DNA from: Nitrospinaceae bacterium
GTDB lineage: Bacteria; Nitrospinota; Nitrospinia; Nitrospinales; VA-1
Assembly: GCA_029261675.1 (NCBI GenBank)
Contig: JAJDBA010000099.1
Location: 1 to 7,550, forward strand
Direction: 5' to 3'
Length of the DNA stretch: 7,550 nt
Position numbers and translations under genes: made by a program. Of the stretch, positions 1-5,860 are shown piece by piece. The notes beneath the pieces are model-generated. The model made no database searches and had not been told where the DNA came from. It saw nothing but the letters and a program-made list of their open reading frames with translations. The stretch's first letter is position 1. Each line of letters begins with the position of its first letter.

Positions 1-315
1 GGCTGTCGTTGTGGCTCGCGGTTCCGCTGAAACTGGTTTTGGTTCCCTAGCCGATCAGTGTGACATCGACAGCTGTAGAAAATCCGTAAGTTGGGTTGGT
101 GACTGCGGCGATGTTGCAAGTTCCGTTCGGGTTATCTTGCCAGTAAAGATTGCAGGTAAGCCACAGGGTTTTAAGGTTGGCCCTTGAATACACATCGTAT
201 GCGCGCTGTTTGTACTGGCCGTAGTAGGGAAATGAAATAGACCAATTATAACTACCACGATCAATATTTCGATGAGAGTAAAACTGCTTTGGCTTGAAGG
301 TTTAGGTTGGGTCAA
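1..315 (-). pseudogene. Type IV pilin-like protein, frameshifted and interrupted, 3' end outside window
   Basis: A TTG start at 315-313, preceded by an AAAAGGGA-like RBS, opens a frame with the class III signal and hydrophobic helix of type IV pilins (FTLIEILIVVVIIG). The -1 residue is Ser rather than the usual Gly. After the IIG codons (ending at 241) this frame becomes low-complexity and stops at 55-57. The frame starting at 238 instead reads a typical pilin continuation: PYYGQYKQRAYDVYSRA, then a WQDNPNGTCN segment and a TYGFSTAVDV segment. Pilins normally have about seven residues (LLAAIAI-like) between IIG and the Pro; here only 11 nt remain, so a deletion of about 10 nt is inferred. The restored frame also meets a TAG at 49-47, beyond which pilin-like sequence continues to the window edge. 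Two independent lesions argue for a decayed gene. A sequencing error could explain one of them but hardly both. Confidence 0.72.
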
Positions 316-380
316 AAAATTCCCTTTTTATGTTCTTTCTGAAGTAGTTTAGCTCTTTTCTAAGCAATTTCGATAACCAT

Positions 381-409
381 TTGACTTTAGCGTTCCACAT
401 GAATAGATT
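381..409 (+). promoter_or_regulatory. Candidate sigma70 promoter for the pentapeptide/HspQ operon
   Basis: TTGACT (381-386) and TAGATT (404-409) are separated by exactly 17 nt, which predicts a transcript start near 416 and a leader of about 50 nt before the ATG at 467. The -35 box matches five of six consensus bases and the -10 box four of six. It lies in the 151-nt gap between the pilin remnant and the first pentapeptide gene. Confidence 0.45.
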
Positions 410-466
410 AATAGCCCATATGCCAATGCTTAACAGCGATTTTAAAAATTTAACGACAGGTTCTAA

Positions 467-1303
467 ATGACAACTTGGGATAGAGATAAAGTCGCTAACT
501 CAATAAGTAATCTTGTGGATGCTGACCTCAAAGGCTTGGATCTTTCTGGTTTGGATTTGACCAGAGCAAATTTGATTTCCGCTATTCTGACGAGTGCTAA
601 TTTGAAAGGAGCATTATTGGTTGAGGCTAATTTGTTTTCAGTTAAAGCGATGCGAGCAGATTTTTCCGAAGCTAACCTTTCGGGTGCTAACTTACTCAAA
701 GCAAACTTGACCCGAGCCAACCTGCAAGGAACAAATTTAAATGATACGGAAATGACGGGCATCAATCTCTCTGATGCAGATATGAAAAAGGCAGATCTAA
801 CTCGAGCCAAACTTGTAGAGGCTAATCTTCCTGGTGCAGATTTGACAGGTGCCGATTTTAGCGAAGCTAAACTAACTGGAAGGTATCAACGAGAGGGTTA
901 TTTTAGTAGAGGTGCAAACCTTAAGAAAGGAATACTGATCGGCGCTAAAATGCAAGGCGCAGATGCTTCGGGAACGGATATGATAGAAACGGATTGCACG
1001 GATGTTGATTTTACAAATGCAAATTTGAGCGAGGCAAATTTTAAACATGCCCATTTGAAGTCTACTTGTTTTGTGAACACTAAACTAGGGGATGCTGACT
1101 TCAGAGGTGCGCATGTTATTGATTGCGATTTTTCAGGAGCCGAACTCATAGAAACCAAATTCCAAGGGGTCGACTTAAGTTCTGTTAAAAATATTTCTGC
1201 AGAAGAGCTTCAGTCCTCTGTAATTGATAGTGAGACGAAGGTTCCGGATTATATACAAGTTAACTGGACTTCCGAAGATACCTATGAATGTAAACTTGTC
1301 TAA
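467..1303 (+). CDS. Pentapeptide-repeat protein (278 aa) with an interrupting loop
   Basis: The protein is almost entirely A(N/D)LxxA-type pentapeptides, the signature of right-handed quadrilateral beta-helices. Central Leu/Phe/Met residues recur every five positions from residue 21 to 136 (24 repeats, six coils) and from 152 to 237 (18 repeats). They are separated by a non-repeat stretch around 137-151 (TGRYQREGYFSRG) that shifts the register by one residue. A non-repetitive tail (about 238-278) closes the helix and matches the tail of the second pentapeptide protein at 3451-4191. No signal peptide or membrane segment is seen, so it is probably cytoplasmic. Some family members (Qnr, MfpA) bind gyrase as DNA mimics, but most have no known function and none can be assigned here. 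The ATG at 467 has a weak ACAGG upstream. It heads a four-gene run, and HspQ starts 36 nt downstream. Confidence 0.93.
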   Translation: MTTWDRDKVANSISNLVDADLKGLDLSGLDLTRANLISAILTSANLKGALLVEANLFSVKAMRADFSEANLSGANLLKANLTRANLQGTNLNDTEMTGINLSDADMKKADLTRAKLVEANLPGADLTGADFSEAKLTGRYQREGYFSRGANLKKGILIGAKMQGADASGTDMIETDCTDVDFTNANLSEANFKHAHLKSTCFVNTKLGDADFRGAHVIDCDFSGAELIETKFQGVDLSSVKNISAEELQSSVIDSETKVPDYIQVNWTSEDTYECKLV

Positions 1304-1339
1304 CATGCAAGCCTAAATATTTTCTAACTCTGGTGAAGA

Positions 1340-1585
1340 ATGAGCAAATCGTCAAAAGCAAAATTCTGTGTTGGTCAATTGATCCATCACAAACTGTTTG
1401 ATTATCGAGGTATTATTCTTGGTGTAGATTTGGAATTTAAGTCAACTGATGAATGGTATGAAGAGGTGGCTAAAAGCAGGCCGCCAAAAGATGAACCTTG
1501 GTACCATGTGCTGATTCATCAAAAGGGGTATCAAACTTATGTGGCAGAACAAAACTTGCAGCTCGATCCTGCCATTCAAAATTAG
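1340..1585 (+). CDS. hspQ: HspQ/YccV-like hemimethylated-DNA-binding domain protein
   Basis: This 81-aa protein is a single YccV-like domain (PF08755 type). The landmarks are KFCVGQLIHHKLFDYRGII near the N-terminus, the conserved WYHVLI in the middle and YVAEQNL near the end. In E. coli, HspQ (about 105 aa) binds hemimethylated DNA and also tunes Lon protease specificity, including degradation of a mutant DnaA. This copy lacks the C-terminal extension of the E. coli protein, so only the core domain is present. The ATG at 1340 follows GGTGA at close spacing. The stop codon overlaps the RBS (AGGGAA) of the next gene, which suggests coupled translation. The family call is strong. The gene symbol is by homology, and the cellular role in this organism is inferred. 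Confidence 0.85.
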   Translation: MSKSSKAKFCVGQLIHHKLFDYRGIILGVDLEFKSTDEWYEEVAKSRPPKDEPWYHVLIHQKGYQTYVAEQNLQLDPAIQN

Positions 1586-1593
1586 GGAACATA

Positions 1594-2097
1594 ATGATTA
1601 AAACGGTCAAAGAATTCAGGGCTTGGCGAGCCCGATTTTGCTATTCACCAAAAGGTAAGAAGGCGATGGATAAAATGAAAAGTCTTCGTCAGGGGAACAA
1701 TGAATTCCCTTATGGTAATCTCGAGAGTTCTGTTCTTTCCGCATGCTTTCAGGCCGCAAAATTTGAGGTTGCTAAACACAACCTCGATTCCCGCAGGAGA
1801 ATTGCGGGTATGCAGCTTACTGTTTCCAGTATTAGCAAAAATGGCAAGCCAAGTCATATTGCGCGTAACAGTATGATTTTATATCTCACTACCTTTTTCA
1901 GGTATTACACCTCAGATGAATCTACCTATGAGTTTGTTGGCAAAAAAGTACCTTCATTTGGTGAAGCTCAACCGGGTGTTGTTGCGGACTTTGTGAACGC
2001 TGTATTCGACAAAGAAAAATTCAATGAAAGTTCTATCGAAAGAGTTCTCCAACGCCTGAGCGATGTGCGTCTCGCTCATTGGAAATACTCTCAATAA
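1594..2097 (+). CDS. Hypothetical basic protein (167 aa)
   Basis: I do not recognise this protein. The chosen ATG at 1594 has an AGGGAA ribosome-binding site at 1584-1589, overlapping the HspQ stop codon. The frame stays open further upstream, but that part lies inside hspQ in another frame and is probably not translated. The N-terminal half is rich in Lys/Arg (for example FRAWRARF and GKKAMDKMK), and a central helix-like region contains AAKFEVAKHNLDSRRR. No signal peptide, membrane segment or catalytic motif is evident. The basic character and position directly behind HspQ would fit a nucleic-acid or protein-binding role, but that is speculation. It is probably co-transcribed with its neighbours (8 nt behind hspQ, 11 nt ahead of the TPR gene). 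Confidence 0.75.
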   Translation: MIKTVKEFRAWRARFCYSPKGKKAMDKMKSLRQGNNEFPYGNLESSVLSACFQAAKFEVAKHNLDSRRRIAGMQLTVSSISKNGKPSHIARNSMILYLTTFFRYYTSDESTYEFVGKKVPSFGEAQPGVVADFVNAVFDKEKFNESSIERVLQRLSDVRLAHWKYSQ

Positions 2098-2108
2098 ATT
2101 TAGCAATC

Positions 2109-2621
2109 ATGGAAACGGATAAAATGTATCGCGTTATCCGTTTTTGCGGCATCGGCATGATTTTTCTCTCCTTCAGTTGGGCCGTTTTAAAAAGCTCTAC
2201 ACCTTCACAACAACGTCCCGCCTTTGCTAAAGCAGTTGGACTCTATACAGACGGAAAATTTGAGGAAGCGCTTAAGTTTTATAATACCGCTGTGTTGGAA
2301 AACCCCAATTTTATTCACGCCAAAAGGGGGCGGGCAAGAACTCTCATGCAGTTGGGCAAAGACCAGCAAGCCCTCGACGCGTTCAACGAAGTTTTATCTC
2401 TCGACCCGAACTCTGCGGTTTCGTTTGCCAACAGGGGAATTTTAGAAGATCGCATGGGGCTCTATGACTTGGCGATTGAAGACTATGCCAAAGCCATAAA
2501 AATGGATCCGCAACTGGGAAAAGGATTGGACTGGTTCACCCGGTTTTTACAAAACAGGGAGGAGGGTGGGCAAACTCTGTCTGAACGTTTGGAAGCTCTA
2601 CGGTCACAGAAGAAGAATTAG
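2109..2621 (+). CDS. Membrane-anchored tetratricopeptide-repeat protein
   Basis: The protein starts with a short basic N-terminus and a hydrophobic segment at residues 10-27 (FCGIGMIFLSFSWAVL), a likely uncleaved signal anchor. Three consecutive 34-residue TPR units follow, at about 34-67, 68-101 and 102-135. Each shows the Gly/Ala-Tyr/Phe-Ala-Pro pattern and ends in NPN, DPN or DPQ. A short charged tail (LSERLEALRSQKKN) completes it. TPRs are protein-protein interaction scaffolds, here presumably facing the periplasm; the partner is unknown. The start is uncertain: ATG 2109 is used here, ATG 2124 has a slightly better purine-rich upstream (GGAAACGGA), and a TTG at 2079 would overlap the previous gene. 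It is the last gene of the plus-strand run, and its stop lies 1 nt from the end of a convergent gene. Confidence 0.88.
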   Translation: METDKMYRVIRFCGIGMIFLSFSWAVLKSSTPSQQRPAFAKAVGLYTDGKFEEALKFYNTAVLENPNFIHAKRGRARTLMQLGKDQQALDAFNEVLSLDPNSAVSFANRGILEDRMGLYDLAIEDYAKAIKMDPQLGKGLDWFTRFLQNREEGGQTLSERLEALRSQKKN

Positions 2622-2622
2622 G

Positions 2623-2853
2623 CTATACCCAGTCATCAATATCGAATTGTTCTCTGCATTCCATGCTTCTCATATCCATGAATAAATCAGCTTGATCAAA
2701 ATTCAAGTTGAAATCGGCTAAGGTTTCGCATTTTAAACCGGCATCTTCTATTTTGTTACGGTAGTCTGTCATTTCTGCATCGTTGCCAAATTCCAGCACC
2801 ACAGTGAACCCTGTTGCCGCGCCGAACTTGATTATTTTTCTTTCGTTAGTCAT
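2623..2853 (-). CDS. Hypothetical small acidic protein (76 aa)
   Basis: I do not recognise this protein. It is a soluble, strongly acidic polypeptide, with about 17 Asp/Glu against 8 Lys/Arg and an acid-rich C-terminus (CREQFDIDDWV). The N-terminal half alternates in a way suggesting beta-alpha structure (KIIKFGAATGFTVVLEF). The ATG at 2853 has a GGAT sequence six to seven bases upstream. It is transcribed away from the 159-aa gene at 2968, sharing a 114-nt AT-rich control region, and converges on the TPR gene with a 1-nt gap. The length, start signal and intergenic placement support a real gene. A DNA-mimic or antitoxin-like role would suit the charge, but nothing specific supports it. Confidence 0.7.
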   Translation of the reverse strand: MTNERKIIKFGAATGFTVVLEFGNDAEMTDYRNKIEDAGLKCETLADFNLNFDQADLFMDMRSMECREQFDIDDWV

Positions 2854-2890
2854 TAGTTATCCGTAAAAAATCATTTTTTGTAGATTAATA

Positions 2891-2920
2891 TTGTTAAGAC
2901 ATAATCATACTCTTTATAAT
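2891..2920 (+). promoter_or_regulatory. Candidate sigma70 promoter for the 159-aa gene
   Basis: A perfect TATAAT (2915-2920) lies 18 nt downstream of TTGTTA (2891-2896, four of six consensus bases). The predicted transcript start near 2927 gives a leader of about 40 nt before the TTG start at 2968. Confidence 0.5.
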
Positions 2921-2931
2921 TAACGAGTCAT
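2904..2931 (-). promoter_or_regulatory. Weak candidate promoter for the small acidic protein gene
   Basis: Read on the minus strand, ATGACT (2931-2926) and TATGAT (2909-2904) are 16 nt apart. It overlaps the plus-strand promoter at 2891-2920, so the two divergent genes may compete for polymerase. The -35 match is poor. Confidence 0.25.
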
Positions 2932-2955
2932 ATTAAATAGTCTGTTTTATTTGGG

Positions 2956-2960
2956 AAGGA
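2956..2960 (+). promoter_or_regulatory. RBS that decides the TTG start at 2968
   Basis: AAGGA, within GGGAAGGA, sits 7 nt before TTG at 2968-2970. This is a good Shine-Dalgarno match at optimal spacing, so TTG is preferred over any later start. Confidence 0.6.
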
Positions 2961-2967
2961 ATACTGT

Positions 2968-3447
2968 TTGAAACTGTTTCGCGCATTCTCTTTGATTGAT
3001 TCTTCCAGGCTTCTATCTGGGCAGAACCCGGAGAACTTTGTGAAAGTGGACTGGGTTTGCTATTTGAGGGATGACCCTTTACTGCCTTTTGAAAGTTTGA
3101 TCGAGGATTATCATAACTTGTCCGAGACGGGTAAGGCAAAGCTTTGGATTGAGCGGCGCGCAAATTATCTTTTATCTCAACCGGAAGTGGACGAGTTGAA
3201 AAAGTATTTGGAAAAACAATATTCTTTTTCTATTGAGGTGGAGCAGGTTTCGATACCTGTTTTGGCAGAAAACCTAGTTGAATTTAATGAGCAGGATATC
3301 ACGGGTACCATAATTTTGCGCGACCGGGATGAACCGTTTCCTCTAAGCATAAATATCATTGGTATGGTATCGAGTTATCGAGATCTTATAAATGTTCGTA
3401 CAGTGGATGAGTTACTGGGAGAAATTGATAGACGAAACGAAAAGTAG
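2968..3447 (+). CDS. Hypothetical protein (159 aa), TTG start
   Basis: I do not recognise this protein. It is soluble, with no signal peptide or membrane segment. The first half looks helical and charged (RANYLLSQPEVDELKKYLEKQ), and the second half looks beta-rich (SIEVEQVSIPVL, then GTIILRDRDEPFPLSINIIGMV), ending in a charged helix (VDELLGEIDRRNEK). The TTG start is supported by a strong AAGGA RBS and by an upstream TATAAT promoter. It is monocistronic and convergent with the pentapeptide gene at 3451-4191, with only 3 nt between stops. Its divergent partner is the 76-aa acidic protein. Its function is unknown. Confidence 0.78.
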   Translation: MKLFRAFSLIDSSRLLSGQNPENFVKVDWVCYLRDDPLLPFESLIEDYHNLSETGKAKLWIERRANYLLSQPEVDELKKYLEKQYSFSIEVEQVSIPVLAENLVEFNEQDITGTIILRDRDEPFPLSINIIGMVSSYRDLINVRTVDELLGEIDRRNEK

Positions 3448-3450
3448 TTT

Positions 3451-4191
3451 TCAATAGTGCGGCTTATCTTGAGAATCGTGGCATTCAAACTCGGTTTCGG
3501 TTATCCATTTTATTTTCAGGTGATGAGGTAGAAGAGTTTTTCTGTCAATGAGGGTGCTTTCTATTTGTTCTTTTGTTAACCCGGTTACGTACCTTAGGTT
3601 GGCCCCTTTTAAATCGGCTCCCTTAAAATTGGTGTTTTTTAGTACGGCTCTGCTCAAGTTTGCTACTTGCAAACCAGCTCCCTCCATATTGGCTCCATCT
3701 AGTCTGGCCCCTGAAAGTTCGGCTCCTTCCATTTTTGCACCGCAAAATTTCGATTCTTGCATTTGCGATTGCGCGCCTTTTATGTTTTGTAAATTGGCAC
3801 CACTAAGGTCAGAGTTTCTCATCCAGACTTTAAACATGGAGCATTGGCGGAGATTTGCTTTGGTTAGATTTGCATTGCTTAAATTGGCCCCTCTCAAGTC
3901 AGCTAATCGGGCATAAGTCGCACGCAAATTTGCGCCTTTTAGATTTGCCTTGTTCAAGTCCGCACTGTTTATATTAGTTTCTTCTAGATTAGCTTCAGCC
4001 AGATTGGCTTTGGCAAGAATTGCATCGCCAAAAAACGCTTTCGACAGGTTCGCACCACGTAGATCGGCACCTCCCAGAAGCGCCCCTTTCAAGTCTATAC
4101 CTGCAAGATTGGCTCCTTTAAGATCTGCATTCTGGAGATATTTTTTGGAGCCTTCCAGCTTTTTTTTGAGGGCTAGTGAATCTTCAGTCAT
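3451..4191 (-). CDS. Pentapeptide-repeat protein (246 aa), translationally coupled to a membrane protein
   Basis: A short charged N-terminus is followed by pentapeptides whose central residues (mostly Leu, with Phe/Met/Ile) recur every five positions from residue 24 to 199. This gives 36 positions, or nine solenoid coils, in one register. The weakest spots are Ala94 and Gly139 in the central position. The tail (200-246) aligns without gaps to the tail of the first pentapeptide protein: both have an S-x-x-I-D segment, T-x-x-P, then W and E-C near the end. The two are therefore paralogs. The ATG overlaps the end of the upstream membrane-protein gene by 8 nt (ATGACTGA) and has no RBS of its own, so it probably depends on coupled re-initiation. 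No export signal is seen. The biochemical role is unknown. Confidence 0.93.
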   Translation of the reverse strand: MTEDSLALKKKLEGSKKYLQNADLKGANLAGIDLKGALLGGADLRGANLSKAFFGDAILAKANLAEANLEETNINSADLNKANLKGANLRATYARLADLRGANLSNANLTKANLRQCSMFKVWMRNSDLSGANLQNIKGAQSQMQESKFCGAKMEGAELSGARLDGANMEGAGLQVANLSRAVLKNTNFKGADLKGANLRYVTGLTKEQIESTLIDRKTLLPHHLKIKWITETEFECHDSQDKPHY

Positions 4192-4729
4192 TATATTTTT
4201 TGAACTGGTAAAATCTAAAGACCAAAGCCGCTATTAAAATGCCGCCAGCCATAATAGTAATTGAAAAACCTGGAACCATTAATGCAAGTGATACAGGAAT
4301 GGATTCCAAAACCCATAAAATCATTTTTTGCATTCCAATCCATGACTCGGGGGTAACGATCCATTGATGAAGAGCTGTGTTTTCAAAAAGAAAGTTGAAA
4401 ACCGTTAGCAAGGGATACTCTGTCCACACACCGCTTTGCAACCATAAGAGAGATTGGTAGCTCAATAAACCGATACCTGCGAACAGAATTAGTCCGCCAA
4501 ATACTGCAATCGATGTCAGGGTGCCTGCGAAAATAAAATCTGCCAGTGAAAGTTTTTTAGACGCAGATCGAATTTCTTTCCAAGCTTCAGACAGACCTTT
4601 TTGGAACAGGGTTTTAAAGGCTTGTGCAAACGCAATAGAAAATTGTCGGGCTGTTTCAATAAACCGGAATAAACGGCTTATCCATTCCTCATGATTGAAT
4701 TGAGGTTGTTGGTGATTTTCCATATTCAT
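4184..4729 (-). CDS. Hypothetical integral membrane protein (181 aa)
   Basis: I do not recognise a family. The first 60 residues are soluble and amphipathic, with an aromatic/basic helix (ISRLFRFIETARQFSIAFAQ). A long hydrophobic stretch follows at about 64-96 (FAGTLTSIAVFGGLILFAGI and beyond). A Trp-rich loop comes next, then one or two further hydrophobic spans between about 132 and 173, and a basic end (FRFYQFKK). Two or three inner-membrane helices are inferred. The ATG at 4729 has a full AAGGAGG five bases upstream; a second ATG at 4723 is less well placed. Its stop overlaps the start of the pentapeptide gene, so the two products are probably made together, and a membrane-tethered complex is a reasonable but untested idea. 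Confidence 0.82.
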   Translation of the reverse strand: MNMENHQQPQFNHEEWISRLFRFIETARQFSIAFAQAFKTLFQKGLSEAWKEIRSASKKLSLADFIFAGTLTSIAVFGGLILFAGIGLLSYQSLLWLQSGVWTEYPLLTVFNFLFENTALHQWIVTPESWIGMQKMILWVLESIPVSLALMVPGFSITIMAGGILIAALVFRFYQFKKYND

Positions 4730-4930
4730 GTTTGCCTCCTTAACTCATTCCTTATATATGGTATGAGAGATCAAATTATTGTAGAACCAGTTTATCGCTC
4801 TTTTAGATATGAATCAAACCCTTGTTTGGTCGTAATGCAGGGATATGCTAATTTAGGTTTTGCGAGTCGGAGTTCTGTGATTTTTAAAGTCGTCATTTTT
4901 TTTCGACTTCATACAATAGAAAGTCCTGAT
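4730..4930. other. Divergent intergenic region between membrane protein and panE
   Basis: This is the longest gene-free stretch, about 200 nt, and should hold promoters for both flanking genes. The only plus-strand box worth noting is TACAAT at 4912-4917, which lacks a convincing -35 element and would give a very short leader. The panE frame is open through this region, but the sequence has no protein-like character. No terminator, hairpin or riboswitch is seen. Confidence 0.4.
4735..4741 (-). promoter_or_regulatory. Strong Shine-Dalgarno for the membrane-protein gene
   Basis: AAGGAGG lies 5 nt before ATG 4729. It is the best ribosome-binding site in the window apart from that of the 60-aa gene. 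It probably also sets expression of the coupled pentapeptide gene, which lacks its own. Confidence 0.7.
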
Positions 4931-5851
4931 ATGTTAAAAGTTTTAGTTGTGGGGGCGGGGGCAGTAGGGCTTGGGCTAGCCAGTTTTCTTCTGCAATCGG
5001 GTTGCCGTGTTAGTTTGATTGCGAGAGAGGAGACAGAGCTTAAAAAAAATGGATTGTACCGGGTTGGTATTTTTGGTGAGTTTCATTCCGATTCGTTTGA
5101 GATTTTTCTTGGTCCAGCTAAAGACGCAAAATTTGATTTTGTTTTGGTCTGTGTGAAATCTTTTGGTACGGAAAATGCAGGACGGCAATTACAGGAATGG
5201 CTACCCGATACTTCAAAGATTGTGCTTTGTCAAAATGGCTGGGGTAATGCGGAAATATTTTCACAATATTTTAAGAACGTCTTTAATGCGCGGGTGATCA
5301 CCGGATTCATCCGTCCGAAAAAAAATAAAGTGGATGTGACCGTTCATGCGCAACCTGTTCATTTGGGTTCGCTTTTGGGTGGTGACTTGGAGTGTCTTGA
5401 ATCGCTTGCCAAGGCTTTGGAAGAGGGAGGACTTCCCTCTGCGGTGACACCTTATATTGCCAGGGACTTATGGGCGAAAATGCTTTACAACTGCGCTCTC
5501 AATGCACTGGGTGCCTTATTGGAAGTTCCGTACGGGTTGCTTGGGGAAAAAGAAAGCACTCGGGAAATAATGAAAGGCATCGTTGATGAAGTTTTTACGG
5601 TGATGCAAGCCATGGGGTATGAAACTCACTGGAAGAATGCGCAGGACTATCTTGAAGAATTTTATAGGAAATTATTGCCTAGCACCTATGAACATGAGTC
5701 TTCGATGTTGCAAGATCTGCGGGCAGGAAAGGTTACCGAAATTGACGCAATAAATGGTGTTGTCGTGAAGGAGGGGACGAAAAGGAATATTGCGGTGCCT
5801 TATAACGTATTGGTAAGCAACCTTGTTCGGTTTCTACAGGACAAGCGCTGA
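4931..5851 (+). CDS. panE: 2-dehydropantoate 2-reductase (ketopantoate reductase)
   Basis: This 306-aa enzyme should reduce 2-dehydropantoate to pantoate with NADPH, a step of cytoplasmic pantothenate/CoA synthesis. The N-terminal Rossmann fold begins at once with VVGAGAVG (Gly8, Gly10, Gly13), which fixes the start at ATG 4931; the frame is open upstream, but only as non-protein-like sequence. CQNGWGN (100-106) matches the family's QNG segment. The C-terminal helical domain has the catalytic-type Lys183 in LWAKMLYNCALNAL with Asn187 and Asn191. It also has the SSMLQDLRAGKVTEIDAING motif, whose Glu270 corresponds to the conserved substrate-binding acid. Length fits the family. The gene stands alone, not with panB/panC, and paralogs acting on other 2-keto acids exist, so the exact substrate is inferred. 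The RBS is weak (AGAAAG). Confidence 0.9.
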   Translation: MLKVLVVGAGAVGLGLASFLLQSGCRVSLIAREETELKKNGLYRVGIFGEFHSDSFEIFLGPAKDAKFDFVLVCVKSFGTENAGRQLQEWLPDTSKIVLCQNGWGNAEIFSQYFKNVFNARVITGFIRPKKNKVDVTVHAQPVHLGSLLGGDLECLESLAKALEEGGLPSAVTPYIARDLWAKMLYNCALNALGALLEVPYGLLGEKESTREIMKGIVDEVFTVMQAMGYETHWKNAQDYLEEFYRKLLPSTYEHESSMLQDLRAGKVTEIDAINGVVVKEGTKRNIAVPYNVLVSNLVRFLQDKR

Positions 5852-5860
5852 ACTTAGTAA

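Noticed and set aside
463..1158. Long minus-strand open frames opposite the first pentapeptide gene
   Set aside because: Repetitive Ala/Leu/Ser-rich translations are the expected mirror of A(N/D)LxxA codons. No RBS or promoter supports them.
1498..1593. 32-residue N-terminal extension of the 167-aa basic protein
   Set aside because: It lies wholly within hspQ in another frame, while ATG 1594 has its own RBS right after the hspQ stop.
2865..2879. A6-TCA-T6 hairpin as a terminator
   Set aside because: It has no GC stem and lies upstream of both divergent genes. It is more likely just an AT-rich promoter-proximal sequence.
3548..4237. Plus-strand open frames opposite the second pentapeptide gene
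   Set aside because: These are the same mirror effect of repeat codons, with low-complexity translation and no start signals.
4691..4930. 80-residue N-terminal extension of the ketopantoate reductase
   Set aside because: The NADPH-binding VVGAGAVG motif starts at residue 6 of the shorter form, as usual for the family. The extension overlaps the start of the divergent membrane-protein gene and has no domain character.
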